Shown here: in pieces, positions 12,348 to 24,399 of the stretch
Layout of the letters: every line of letters starts with the position of its first letter
How positions within the stretch are numbered: the stretch's first letter is position 1
Assembly (NCBI RefSeq): GCF_000220395.1
Contig: NW_004085866.1
Coordinates: 2,304 to 34,837 of the forward strand
Direction of reading: 5' to 3'
DNA length: 32,534 nucleotides
From: Ichthyophthirius multifiliis
Lineage: Eukaryota > Ciliophora > Oligohymenophorea > Hymenostomatida
Made by a program: the position numbers and the translations under genes
Notes under the pieces: model-generated
Database searches by the model: none
Told to the model about the DNA's origin: nothing
What the model saw: the letters and a program-made list of their open reading frames with translations, nothing else

Positions 12348-13422
12348 ATATTATTATATTAATAAATAATTTACACTAATTTATCATTTAAAACTATTTT
12401 ATATACTAAATCAAATTTTTTTAGATGTTTTTATGTATATCAAATATAATAATATTAATGAAAATATATTAATATAAGATAAAGTAATCTTATTATATGT
12501 AAAAAAAAAAAAAATGTAAAATATATATAAAATTTAAATTAATGATAAATTAAGACTAATTCAATAAATAAAAAAAATATATATATATAATAAAATTAAA
12601 GTATAAATTTTAAAAAAAAACATATATAAAAAAATAATTCTTTTAAAGAAAAAAATAAATTATATAAAAAATTATATTAAAAAAATATTAAATTGATAAA
12701 TAATAAATATATATAACTAAAAAAAAGTAAAATTTATACATATTATAAAAAAGATATATAAATATATAAAAAAATAAATATATAAATATATATATATATA
12801 AATATATAAATTTATATATATTTATTAATTAATTTAATAAATAATTTTTTAATTTTATTTTTTCTATTAATTAATTTCATTTGTTTTTTTTTATAATTTT
12901 TTTAACGTTTTATATAATCATAATAAACAATCATAAATGCTTTTTTATTTAAATAAATTTAATTTTCAATTTTTTTTTTTTTATAATATTTATGTCGATT
13001 CTTAATTATTTTTATTTTATTTATAAATACATATATTTATATATAATTAATAATTTTTATATTTTTTTATTTTTTCATTTATTATTTGTATTATATTTTT
13101 TGATCTTCTACTATATATTTTTTAATAATTTTTTTTTTTTTTTTAATTTTGAATTAAAATTTACTTAATTTACTAAATTATTATATTTTGAATTTAAATT
13201 TAATATTTTATTAAATCATTATCATTTAACATAGTTATTAAATATTTATTTTTATTTTCTGAAATTTTTATATAATATATACTTTATTTAATATTAATTT
13301 ATTTATTATTAATATAGTAAATTATTAATTTAACACAAAATCTTATAAATTTTTATAAAGACAAATAATATTAATTTTTTTTCTAATATATAAATAATCT
13401 TTATTATTTAAAATAAATAAAT
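12348..13422. other. A/T intergenic region upstream of the MFS transporter
   Basis: Nearly pure A/T with poly-A and poly-T runs and a TA-rich stretch around 12760-12830. It holds the presumed divergent promoters of the minus-strand gene on the left and of the transporter on the right. No motif stands out. Confidence 0.6.
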
Positions 13423-15152
13423 ATGGATTTATTTATTTTAGCTTTATATATAGGACATTTTACCATAAACTCTGCAAACTCAGCAATTGCTCCATTTTTC
13501 CCCCAAAGAGCTATACAATACGGCATATCTGAATCCTTAATAGGAGTAATATTCGCCATACATCCCTTTGGAAATTTCATATGTACAATAATACTTGGAA
13601 AAAATTTATAAATAGGCCATAATCGTAAAAAATTTACATTATTAGGTATATTACTAACCGGAATAGGAATTTTAATTTTTGCGTTTGTATTTTAAATTGA
13701 AGATTATTATTTATTTTTATTTACAACTTTATTTTCTAGAATAATATTAGGAATCGTAAAAAAAAAAAAAATCGTAAAAAAAAAAAAAAAAAGGGTTAAT
13801 CATTATTCTGTACTCCCGCATTCGCATACATACCCATAGTATACAAAGACAATTTTGAACAAATATTCGCCTATATGGAAAGTGCTGGTGCAATCGGTTC
13901 AATGATGGGTCCTATTTTAGGCAGTTTATTATTAAAAATGTACGGTTACAGTACTCCGTTTGTTTTTTTTTTCATCATATGTATAACTCTGACTCCTTTA
14001 TTAAATATATTAATCCCTGACATAAAACCAGATAATTAATTATTATAAAATGAATAAGAAAATGTCGAAGAAAATGACGAAGAATATTAAATAAATTATA
14101 CCAAATTATTCAAAAGTAAATACCTTTTAATGAATTATATAATAATATTTTTACCTACATGTGGTTTATTATACTTAGATCCTACTATGGGTATATATTT
14201 TTCTCAAAACTACTCCCTAGACGATTTTTAAATAGGAATATTATTTACGATTAATACACTAATATATATATTATTTACACCTTATGGTGCTTAATAGATT
14301 AAAAAATATTCAAAATATGAGTCTTTATTATTATCAGGGTCTATAATAATGGGTATAAGCTTCATTTTTTTAGGTCCTGATCCATACACTGGTTTTGCAA
14401 AAAATATGTATTGTGTAATTTTCGCTAATATTTCTATAGGAATTGCTTGTATCCTTATTTATATTCCTGCTTTGCCACAATTTTATAAAATTATTAAATT
14501 CTAATACCCATAAGATAATGATACTATGATTGGGGACATCTCCAGTGCCTTATTTAATACTAGTTATGCTTTAGGAGAGTTCGCAGGACCTCTTCTAGGT
14601 GGTTTTTTTGCTGATTATTTATCATTTCCAAGAGCTTCAAGTCTTTTTGGAATTGTGATGTTATTTTTTGCTGCTTTTTATTATAAAAATGCTATGAAAG
14701 GGGACGATGTGCATTATGATTCGGAATAAAATATTTCTTTGGAATAAAAATCTATTATTTATGAATAATAAATGCATTTAATAGACCATATAAGTTTTAG
14801 GACTATTAAAATTAAGTCTAATTAGAAAACTATGTATACACCAATTGTGGAAAGTAAGAAAAAATACGTTCCGAAATATTATACACCAATATTGGATAGT
14901 AAAGGAGGTGAAAATAAAGAGTTTAAATCCGAATTTATTATTATTACTAAGAAAAAAGGAAAAAAATAAAAAAACTAAAATTAAGAACTATAGAATTTTT
15001 AAGACTCCATTTAAAATAAAGACTCCGTTTAATAAGAAGACTTATCGATTTTTAATAATAATTAAAAAAATTATATAGATAATAAGTAATTTAATATATA
15101 AGAAAGTAATAATAATTAAGAATAACTTAATAAATAAAAAAACATATTATGA
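13423..15152 (+). CDS. MFS transporter (SLC18B1/vesicular-amine-transporter-like)
   Basis: Two exons, 13423-13755 and 13794-15152, give 563 residues; joining at the poly-A intron yields the MFS-like segment RIILGIGQSLFCTPAFAYIP. The N-terminus carries SANSAIAPFFPQRA and SLIGVIFAIHPFGNF, close to the TM1-TM2 region of SLC18B1-type carriers. A Gly-rich helix (SAGAIGSMMGPILGSLL) resembles the antiporter motif C region. A charged central loop (residues ~205-235) and a second six-helix half follow, with GEFAGPLLGGFFADYL near TM11. The tail after residue ~435 is cytoplasmic and Lys/Gln/Asn-rich, with YTPI twice. Predicted role: transport of a small organic solute across a plasma or vesicle membrane; the substrate cannot be read from sequence. 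The gene is convergent with the VTT gene, 112 bp away. Confidence 0.88.
13756..13793 (+). other. 38-nt poly-A intron with duplicated 5' splice site
   Basis: The intron runs GT, 13 A, ATCGT, 17 A, G. Removing it restores one continuous MFS frame. The exon-intron border ATC|GTAAAA is copied 18 nt further on (GT at 13774), so use of the second donor would keep 18 nt (V K K K K I) in frame. A homopolymer sequencing artefact is the alternative. Confidence 0.75.
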
Positions 15153-15264
15153 ATAAAATACTATTTTATTTTTCTGTATTTATATTTTTTTTTTATTAAT
15201 ATATATATATATGATATTTATTAATAGAATTTTTTCATTTATAAATATTCTTTATCGAAAAAAT

Positions 15265-16056
15265 TCATACAATTTAATTATTTATTTCTTCTTAAACTTC
15301 CTTTTTAATTTGTTCATAAATTTTTTTTGAAACCAAAACAATAATTAAAATAAGAATTATACTAACTAAAAGCATTACACTTTCGAAAACAAAAAGTAGT
15401 TTATTTTAAGGAAATTGCGAGTTTTTGTAAATTTCGGAAAACGAATTTAACTATGCTCCTGATAAAACTGCGATTCCTGAATAAAAAGTGCCCCATAAAA
15501 AAGCAGGGATTAAAAATTCTTATATGCTTAAATTAATAATCGGAGATCCAAAATTAATAATAAATAAAGGGGTTAATAATGAGCATCTTAATATATTTGA
15601 TATTGTATAAGGATATTTATTTACAGCTCTCTATATTATAATAAAATGCTCATTATCCTATAAAAATTATATCAAAAATTATTTAAGTAAATATTTAGAT
15701 ACTATAAAGCATAATATTTCACCCAATATTTTAGAAATAACAGCAAAAAACAAATTTGTAGGAAAAATAAAAGTAAATCCTAAACATAGTTCGAAAATAA
15801 CATAAGGAAAACTTAAAAATATTAATAAAATTCCATATAAAATTATCTCTATAGACTTTGCTAAAGTAAGAATTTTCATATTTTCAAAAAAACTTATTAC
15901 TTTTAGTTTTACTGATGTATTGAACATAAAAAATAAAAAAGCACCTATTATTATTAAAAAAGGAATTATTGTTATAAAATATGAGAACCATTTAAATGCA
16001 TTTTTATAATTAGATTCTTGATTAGATTATTAGAGTTTTTTGGTATTTTATTACAT
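15265..16056 (-). CDS. VTT-domain (SNARE-associated/TVP38-TMEM64-like) membrane protein
   Basis: The frame from ATG 16056 to TGA 15265 is uninterrupted and gives 263 residues. A Gln/Asn-rich N-terminus is followed by a membrane helix (residues ~27-48) and by the segment FPYVIFELCLGFTFIFPTNL and then SKILGEILCFIVSKYLLK. This is the typical order of the VTT (DedA-like) core: a Pro-bearing re-entrant helix, a gly/phe turn, then a Gly-containing helix ending in a basic residue. Next come RAVNKYPYTISNILR and SPIINLSIQEFLIPAFLWGT, matching the R..P...n..lg segment and second re-entrant loop. The final helix is near residues 220-245. Relatives act in Golgi/ER membrane homeostasis, some as lipid scramblases; the exact subfamily is unclear. 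The gene is convergent with the MFS transporter. Confidence 0.82.
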
Positions 16057-17970
16057 CTTTTTATTTATTTTTTTATATTTAATTTATATAATTTTTCACA
16101 TAATTATTTAATTTTGTCATATTATTAATTTTATATTATTTATTATTTATTTATTAAATAAATATTAATAATTTTACTTTTAATAAATATAATTTAATTT
16201 TATATTTTAAACCAAATTTATATTTAAGCTAAAATTAACATTAAATAAAATATTTTGATTATTATTGATTAGTTATAATATTTATATCTTAATTTTAAAT
16301 AAATAAATTTATTTTTTGATAAATATATTAATCATATATTTAATAAATTAAGTACAAATTATTTTATTATTGTCTAATTAATAAAAAAATACAAATTTTA
16401 CTAAAAATATTTTTATATAAAGTCTTATTTAAATGAATATATAAGAAAAAATACTTATTAAATTTAAATGATAGTTAATAAAATTATAATTTTGTGATAT
16501 TTTTTTCTTTGTATATTTATAAATAAAAAATATAATTTTATATTTATAAATAAACTTATTAATATTATTAAAAATTATTATTAAATATTAAGATTATATT
16601 ATTAATTTTTATTTTAATCTAATTATTTTTATAATATATTTTTTTAACAATTTGAAAATTAATGTTTAGATTGTATGATTTTATTATCATTTTTATTTTT
16701 AAAATTTTTGTTAATTTATAAAACTTTTAATTAATTTAATTACGATATAATATCTTTATTATTCATTTTTTATCATTAAAAATTTAGTTAGATTTTTAGT
16801 TTAAATATTTATAAGAAAATATAAAAACACTAATTATTTATATTAGTAAATATAATATTTTAAGAAAAAGTTTTATATAAAATAAATAATAATTATATGT
16901 ATAATATAATTAATATATAAAATAAAATATAATATAAAATTATAGAAAATCATAAAGCTGTATTTGTTATGAATAATAAAATTAAATTAAATAAGAAAAA
17001 TTAAAATAAAAAAAATCTAAAAATGTTATTAAAATATCTTAAAAAATTTAATTTTAATTAAAATATTCTAATATAATTTTAAACTATTAATTTTTTTTTT
17101 TTAATATAAGAAATTTTAATATTAATTATATATCTCTAAAATGTATTAAAATATTATGCAATATAGTTTTTTTTAAAAAATTAATCTACAAATATAAAAT
17201 ATTAATTTTCATTAATAAATATTAAAGTTAATATATTTATATATAATAATGAATAACTTAAATATTTATATTCGAAAATGGTTTGAAATTCTATTTTTAA
17301 AATCTAAATAAATCAAAAGATCGTTATTCATAATAATTATGAATACATTAAAATTATAATTATTATTATTTTTAAATTTTAAATTATTAATTAAAATATA
17401 AATTTTTATATTCAAAAAATTTTTAAAATTTAAATTATTATTATATTAAAATTTTCATTAATAACAAAAAAAAAATGATTATTTAATGAAACAATATATC
17501 TTACCTTTTAATAAAATAATTATTTATTATTATTATTTTAAAAATATTAACTTAAAAAATAAAAGAAATTAGTTAAAGCAATAAATTATTAAAATAAATA
17601 TTATAAAAAAAAATTGAGAGAAAGAGGGAAGTATTAATTTTAATTTTCTTCATAAAAAATACTAATCACATTATAAATCTAAAAAAAAAATATATACATA
17701 AAAATAAAATATAAATAATACTACATTTAAAATATAAAAATAATTAATAATATAAAATAATATAAATTTATTTTTATACTTAATTTTCTAAAAATGATAA
17801 TTTTTTTTTTTTTTCTTATTCTAATATTTAAAAAATAGTAAATCAAATAAAAAAAAAAAAAAAAAATTATACACATTTGCAAATATTTATTTTTTAAAGT
17901 AAAAAAAAAAAAAACAAGAAAAAAATAAAATAAAAACAAAACAAAACAATTTTTTTTTTTTTTTTTTTAA
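16057..17970. other. A/T intergenic region between divergent genes
   Basis: About 1.9 kb of nearly pure A/T lies between the start of the VTT gene and the start of the Q/N-rich protein. It ends in a run of T (about 17950-17968) directly before an ATG. A short purine patch (GAGAGAAAGAGGGAAG) near 17616 is the only G-rich spot. No gene or RNA was recognised. Confidence 0.65.
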
Positions 17971-19083
17971 ATGATAAATATTCTAGATATGTAATAAAGT
18001 AAGTTAATAAATATTATATGTGAAGAAATGCAAACAAAATAATAATATATATTTAATATAGACGCATCATAGCCCTAAAATAATAATATATAAAAAACCT
18101 TATATAATTTAATCTAAGAAAATTAAATCTTAAATGTATTTTTAAATAATTCAGAAATATTTTACAATGGAAACTATTAAGGCAAATTTCCATCATATGA
18201 ACTAAAGCAAAAAAATCTATAAATAAATTTATCTCAAATAGAATAAATAATATTATAATTTGCAAAGCAAAACCAAATATCATCTATTTCTAATTTCGAT
18301 AAATATAATATTTTTAAATAAAGTTATTTATTATATGAGTCTAATTTTAATTTAAAATCAAAAGAAATCCTAGAACAATTATAAATACCTAAAATAAATA
18401 AAATCAATAGAAACATTATCATTCAATCTTCTCAAAATCAATAGGAATTAAAAGAAATTAATAATGAAAATCTAATAAATATATAAAAATCTCTTAATAT
18501 TTCATCCGATAGCTCATTTATATCTAAAAAATATGATCTTTTAAATTAAAATAATAATAATTATTGCTTTAATAATGAGCAGAATAGCTTAAATAATTAT
18601 CTTCTTTAAAATATCAATAAATAGGCATTATTTTCTACGATAGATTAAAATTAATTAAAATTATAATCGAACTCATTTTCATTAAAATAGAAATAGAAAA
18701 GAATATATGGAAAAACATTAAATAAAATTGGTAAAAATTATTGTGAAGAAACAAAGAATTTATTCAGTACAACAATTTCAAAATTAATATAATATTTAAG
18801 AGATCATGGAGTTATTCTAAATGAAAATCAAGAAAAAATAAATTCTTTGACTTTATTTAAATAATATCTAGTTGATATTAACGAAGATTAAGAACTTCTT
18901 TAAAAAGTATAAAATATAAGCTAGAAATTTTTCTAATATTAGTTTATGATTAACAATTTAAATCATAAAAATATATAAACATGTTTTATTAATATTAAAT
19001 ATAGAGGAGATTTTTAAGTTTTTATTAATAATTATGAAAAATGTAATAGCATTAAATAAATTCATTAATATATAAATAAATGA
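17971..19083 (+). CDS. Hypothetical Q/N/S-rich protein
   Basis: A single clean frame ends at TGA 19081-19083. In-frame ATGs at 17971, 17989 and 18028 give 370, 364 or 351 residues. The longest start directly follows a poly-T run, while 18028 has the A-rich context (GAAGAAATG) usual for ciliates, so the start is not settled. The N-terminal half is low-complexity Asn/Gln/Ser. From about residue 230 (counting from 17971) a more structured part appears: KRIYGKTLNKIGKNYCEETK, then IQYLRDHGVILNENQEKINS and an acidic/aromatic segment before FINIKYRGDFQVFINNYEK. No signal peptide, membrane helix or known domain was recognised. It is convergent with the next gene. Confidence 0.8.
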
Positions 19084-19149
19084 TAAATATATCACACACA
19101 CACAAAAAATATATTTATTTTATTATTTTCTTTACAAAATATATAAAAA

Positions 19150-20640
19150 AATATATATATATATATATAATATTATTTTTTCTTTATATATATTTATATA
19201 TTAGTTATTATTTATAATTTATTAAAAGAATTTTTTCATTTTTTTTTTCATTTAATACTTTTATGATAGCTATTATATTATTTTTTAATTATAGCAAAAT
19301 TTTATTAATAATAAGATTTGTATTTTTTTTATATTATTATTATTATTCTCTACATGTTCTTACTATTCTATTATTTATATTATTTTTTTTCTAATTATTA
19401 TCTAAATTAAATCTTAATTAATCTTAATTAATCTAATTACCTTTTCTAATGATGAATTAATTTAAAGTTTAATTAAATCTATAATTGAAATTATCAATTA
19501 AATTTTAAAATTAAACATTTTTAAAATCTTAAAGCAAATCATTTTTCATAGAAAATTAAGATGAACTTTTTATTTTAAATAAACATTAACTATTTTATTT
19601 TTTTTATTTATCACTCAACACATGTACCTTTTAATTATTATTTTAACGAAAAATATCATCTAATTAACCAGATTAACATAACTTTATATGACTATTATTA
19701 ATATTTTTTATATTAATTTTATTTTCTAATAAATCATATTTCGGATTTTTTTAATTTATTCGCTTTAATAATATTATTTTCTTTTTTTTATGAACAAATA
19801 TTTTATTTGTTTTATATTTAAATAGCCTATTTTTTTATATAAATTTCGCAATTTTATTAAAATTCATTGCTTTTTTTATTAACTAAAACAGGATTATTTT
19901 ATTCTTTCATATACTAATTTCTGGTAGTTGATTATTATTCATATTATTCTTTTAATTAATTAATTCTATTTTTTGTTTAAAATGTTTGACTTTTTTTACA
20001 TGTGATTGTTGATGGTATTTCTTATTATATTGACATTTTTTTTAAAAAAATTATGTGTTATTTTATTATAGCACTTGGAAATATTTAATTTATAAAATTT
20101 AGTTTTTTCCTATTTATCCTGTTTGAGTACAATAACAACTTCTTCTTCGAAAAAGATCCTTTTTTTATTTTTATATTTCATAAAGACTTTTTTTCAATCT
20201 TTCTGTAGGACTTGTTTATTCTTTTTTTTATATATATATATTATATTTATTTACATTTTTTTATTTTACTTTTAATAATATAGTAATTTATAGGATTCGC
20301 ATTTTAGGATAAAAAATATTATTCTTTATATTATTTAATTGAAAGGGAATTTTATGTTTAATATTTTTAAAAATTTTTTGTTCTCTTTTCTTATTTCGAT
20401 CTACTATTATATTTATTTTAATATCTCTAATTTATGATAAAATTATTTTTTGTATGTTATATTTGTTTTTTTTTTTTACAATTAAATTTATAACTAAATT
20501 ACTATTGCTAAGTTTATATTTATTAATTCTAAAAGTTTCTATTTTAAATTAAAAATTATTGAATTTATTATTACATTTTTGAGTATTAATTTTATAATAT
20601 TTTTTTTATTTTATTTTTAATTTAGTCGCTTATTATTATT
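19150..20640 (-). CDS. Hypothetical Q/K/N-rich protein with several short introns (ends uncertain)
   Basis: The minus strand carries clear coding texture over about 1.4 kb, but the frame changes several times. Legible pieces in order: HKLEILKQIQQQIEIRKENK; FILKCESYKLLYYQKQNKK; IFFEEEVVIVLKQDKQEKTK with FYKLNISKCYNKITHNFFKK; then VNKKSNEFQQNCEIYIKKQ; and HIKLCQSGQLDDIFRQNN with later LIDNFNYRFNQTLNQFIIRK. At least one change is explained by a 32-nt GT...CTGTTTTAG segment (19883-19914) and two more fit GT...AAG segments of 34 and 29 nt near 20160-20260. Neither the start codon nor the final stop could be fixed. No domain was recognised; a helical, possibly coiled-coil protein is likely. A decayed gene is the alternative. 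Confidence 0.5.
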
Positions 20641-21877
20641 TTTAAATATATCAATTTTTTATTAATAAATAATTTAATATTAATTTTAAATCTTTAATTT
20701 AATTCAAAAAATAATTAATGATTATTTAATTAAATGATTAAAAATATTTTAATAAAATATTATATATAAAGATTTTCAAGTATATGATTAAAACTTAAAA
20801 TTATTATATAAAATTGTCTTTATATAATAATCATATAATTGTTAATAAATCAAATTTATGTAATATAAATATATTTTATAAATTATGTAATTATTTTAAA
20901 TATTTATTAAACTTTTTGAATATTATATTTATAATTATAAATTTGTTAAAATATATAATTTAAAATAATAAATATATGTTTTTATATAAATATATAAAAA
21001 ATTAAAACCAAATATTAATTAAATAAAAAATAATTTTAATATAAAAAATATATTTTATATAATTATAAAAAGATTTTTTACTTTTATAACTTAATTAGTA
21101 TTTTTAAACAAAATGCAAAATAAAAAATATTTTATTCTTAATATTCTAATAATTACAAGAGTTTGTCTATATTAAAAATTTTAATATTGTAAATAATAAA
21201 TTATAATTTATATATATATTTTTAAAATAATAAATATAAAACAATTATAATTTAATAAAAAAAACAAAAATTTAAAGTTATAATCTAAGAAAAATATATT
21301 ATTATATAAATTAATGTATATTAAATATAAATATTATTAAAATTATTACTTATATTAATTAAAAAATAAATTACATTTTTATTTAATATATTTATTACAA
21401 ATTTGGTGGAAAAAGTAAATTTAATTTTCTTTATAAATGTTATAGTAAAATATTATAATTTTTGTTTATAATTTAAATTTAATTTGAGTATTATATATAT
21501 ATTTAAATTGTATATAAATAGGTTAATAAAAGTAGAAATTTTTAGAATAAATATATTTATAAAATAAATAAGATTAAATATATTATAACAAAATATTATA
21601 ATTATTAATAATAATATTATATATATTTTTAACTAATTGTTATTTTATACATATAAATATTATTTTATGTTTTAAAAAATATAATTATTTTATTACATTA
21701 TATTTTTTATATTAAAATAAAAAAATACTATGAAATTTAATAAAATTAGATAACATTATTAATGAATTCAGAAAATATAAAATGTTAAGAAAAAAATGTT
21801 AATTTTTTAGATTTAATAATATAATAATATAAATAAATATATGAAATTTAAAAAAATGTAAAATGTATTATATATAT

Positions 21878-21911
<34 letters not shown>

Positions 21912-22120
21912 TATATATATATATATATTATTTTTTTTTTTAATTTTTTTTTAATATATTTAATTTATTATCTTTTAATTATTCATTTATAAATTACACA
22001 TATTTTTTTATTATTATTATTTTTAATTATCCTCATATTTTTATTATATTATTATTTTCTTAAAATATTTTCAATAATTTTTAATATTTATTACATCAAT
22101 TTTTTAATAAATAAAATTAA
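20641..22120. other. A/T intergenic region
   Basis: About 1.5 kb of almost pure A/T, ending with an alternating TA tract at about 21881-21930 roughly 200 bp before the MBOAT start codon. It probably contains the divergent promoters of the flanking genes. No other feature was seen. Confidence 0.6.
21881..21930. repeat. TA dinucleotide tract
   Basis: An alternating (AT)n stretch broken only by a short T run. It lies in the upstream region of the MBOAT gene. Confidence 0.85.
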
Positions 22121-23707
22121 ATGAATATAGATAAAACTCATTGTTTGTAAAAATAAAGATAATAAAAAATATTTAAAATTTTGTTTTTACTATTATCCAT
22201 TATTTTTTGGGCTATATTAATAATATATGCTATAATAAATATATTCAGTTATTAAATTTAATCATTTATATATATCAATTAAAAAAAAAAAATCTTAAAC
22301 ATATAAAAGTTGTTTGGACTACAAATGAAATCAATGGTTCTGAAACAATAGACACGATTTATTATGCACATGATACATCGGATTTAGAATGGACAAATAT
22401 AACTAATTATATTTATGTTATAGTTTTAATAATTCTTATATTTTTAAGTAAAAAATATTTTAATAATCAATTTTTAATATATATTATATAGTTTTATATA
22501 TTTAATTTTTATTTAAAAAAAAATATATATTATAAAAATATTGAGTTACATCAAGAAAAATAAATGAATTAAATACTTTATGTATAATTTATATTACTTT
22601 TGGATTTTGTTTTGGTTTTCTTATATTTAGAATGAAATTTATTTATACATTCCTAATTGCTATAATAAATTATATTATGACACAATTAACTATAAAATAC
22701 AAAAATTTATTTTTTCCAATTATGTAAATATATTTATAAATTTTTAAATATTTTTTTATATATAAGGATAATATTAAATATGTTCTTTATAAATTTCATA
22801 TATATATTAAATGGTTTACCATTTAATTTTATAACACAAGAAATATTTTTTTTCGATTTAAAATCAGTATATATATGGCACATAGTAGTATATTATACAA
22901 TATTAAGATCCTTAAGCTTTAGTTTTGATTTTTTTTTTAATTATTATAAACTTTATTAAATAAATTTACAAAAGCATTTAAGTCTTTGCAAAGAATGTAC
23001 TTATATATAAAAATGTTAAAATTTAAGAATAAATTAACTTTAAGAAATAAATGATTATAATATTAAATTTTATTTAACTTATTTATTTTATATTCCTCTA
23101 TTTTATAGGGGACCTATAATTACATATAATGATTTTGTTAATTAAAGAAAAAATACTAAGACATTTATTAACTAAAAAAATCTATTTAGAGAATTTCTAA
23201 AATTAATATTATATTACTTTTTAGTTGAATTAATTAATATTTCTATATATCCAACTGCCTTTATTCTTCATGAATAAAATTTATATATATGGAAAAGAAA
23301 GCTCTTTGGTTTTGAAATTTTAGTGATTTTAATCTCTTATATATGTTATAAATGGACAAAATTAGTTTTTTATTGGAAACTTGGCACCTTTGTCTCACTA
23401 TTAGATAATATAAAAACAACTGATAACGTAGGAAAATGTATTTTTTCATGTATAAGTTTATCTGAAATTATATAAAATTACGAAAAAAGTTATTATTAAT
23501 GGATCCTAAGGTATGTTTATATTCCTTTAGGGGGAAGAAAAACTTAATTTATTAATATTTTTCTAATTATGTCGATTTATATTATAATTAATGAAATGAC
23601 AAATAAAACATTTTATTGGTCTTTAATTGTATCTATAATTTTTTGTATTGAATAAATTATAAGAAAAAAATTTACTTAAAAAAATGTATTTATAATAAAT
23701 ATAAATA

Positions 23708-23763
<56 letters not shown>

Positions 23764-24399
23764 ATTATTCTAAGTATTTATAAAAATTTATATTTATAAA
23801 TAATTTTTAAGGTAAATAATTTTGTTATTGGCATTTTTTGTTCGCTTTAATTGAGTTCATTCTTGTTTATAACTGTTTGGGCTTTTATTCCTAATTCTAA
23901 TGTTTTAAAAATTTCTTTGGAAAGATTTAAAGTTAGCATATTGAAAAGTAAAATATTATATAAATTAGTTTTTATTTTTTTATTTATTTTTCTTAAAAGT
24001 TATTTTAGCTTCTTTTTGTGTGTTTTTTGGTATTTTTTTTTAAGTTATGTTTTAAATTTATAGAAGATAAGATTTTAGTTATTTAAAAATATAAGAAAAT
24101 AATAACAATATAGAAGATAATCAAAAAAATATTGTTTAACTTAATAATAATATTAAAGTTATATGAAATAAAAAAATTAAATTAATATCAAATAATATTA
24201 TTATATTTTTTTTTAAAAATAATAATTAACTATATATCTATATTAGAAATATACCAATCAAAGTTTATTAGTGTCCTTATTATTTAAAATTTTATTAATG
24301 TCTAATTATATATTACTCTTAAATTATTAATCAGAAAGTAGTATATTATTGTCTGAAACCTTATTTCTATTTCTTTATTATTAATAATTATATCCTTGA
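22121..24399 (+). CDS. MBOAT-family membrane protein, GUP1/HHAT-like, with an altered catalytic site
   Basis: The N-terminal segment ends in one TM helix and is followed by HDTSDLEW, a signature of the GUP1/HHAT branch. Next come membrane segments (ITFGFCFGFLIF onward), then ILRSLSFSFDFFFN, FYIPLFYRGPIITYNDFVNQ and YYQWILRYVYIPLGGRK, the diagnostic order of this family. Where family members have WHD with the catalytic His, this protein reads I-N-E (Asn codon 23590-23592). The C-terminal part (FVIGIFCSLQLSSFLFITVW onward) is in the frame that follows an intron at 23686-23811. Frame changes near 22275 and 22545 fit short introns (22248-22309, 22491-22555) or homopolymer errors; 22724-22766 is a good 43-nt intron. 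The first in-frame TGA is 24397-24399, which overlaps the convergent neighbour, so the 3' end is doubtful. Likely ER-located; possibly non-catalytic. Confidence 0.8.
22724..22766 (+). other. 43-nt intron in the MBOAT gene
   Basis: The segment runs GTAAATATAT...ATATATAAG. Removing it joins the transmembrane frame ending KYKNLFFPIM to the frame that carries WHIVVYYTILRSLSF; the length (1 mod 3) matches the frame change exactly. Confidence 0.65.
23686..23811 (+). other. Probable 126-nt intron containing a (TA)n tract
   Basis: It starts GTATTTATAA and ends TTTTTAAG. The middle (about 23719-23765) is alternating TA. The length is a multiple of three and there is no TGA in frame, so read-through is also possible, but the encoded (Tyr-Ile)n run would be odd inside this family. 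Confidence 0.65.

Noticed and set aside
12200..12390. A reading of the minus strand (VYERLSDQKYLRTSFRQ) that resembles a p25-alpha/TPPP motif
   Set aside because: The resemblance is weak, it lacks the expected TGTH-type segment, and a competing frame gives a continuous product through the downstream micro-introns.
13756..13793. Homopolymer frameshift making the MFS gene a pseudogene
   Set aside because: An intron with GT/AG ends and the exact length needed restores a conserved motif; kept only as an alternative.
14845..15078. Separate + strand ORF of 77 codons (standard code)
   Set aside because: It is an out-of-frame shadow of the transporter's C-terminal tail.
17727..18283. Two minus-strand ORFs rich in Phe/Leu/Ile
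   Set aside because: They are reverse-strand shadows of A/T spacer and of the Q/N-rich gene at 17971-19083; poly-T runs read as Phe/Leu strings.
23261..23449. Minus-strand ORF opposite the MBOAT gene
   Set aside because: The plus-strand frame carries conserved MBOAT motifs at the same place, so this is a shadow.
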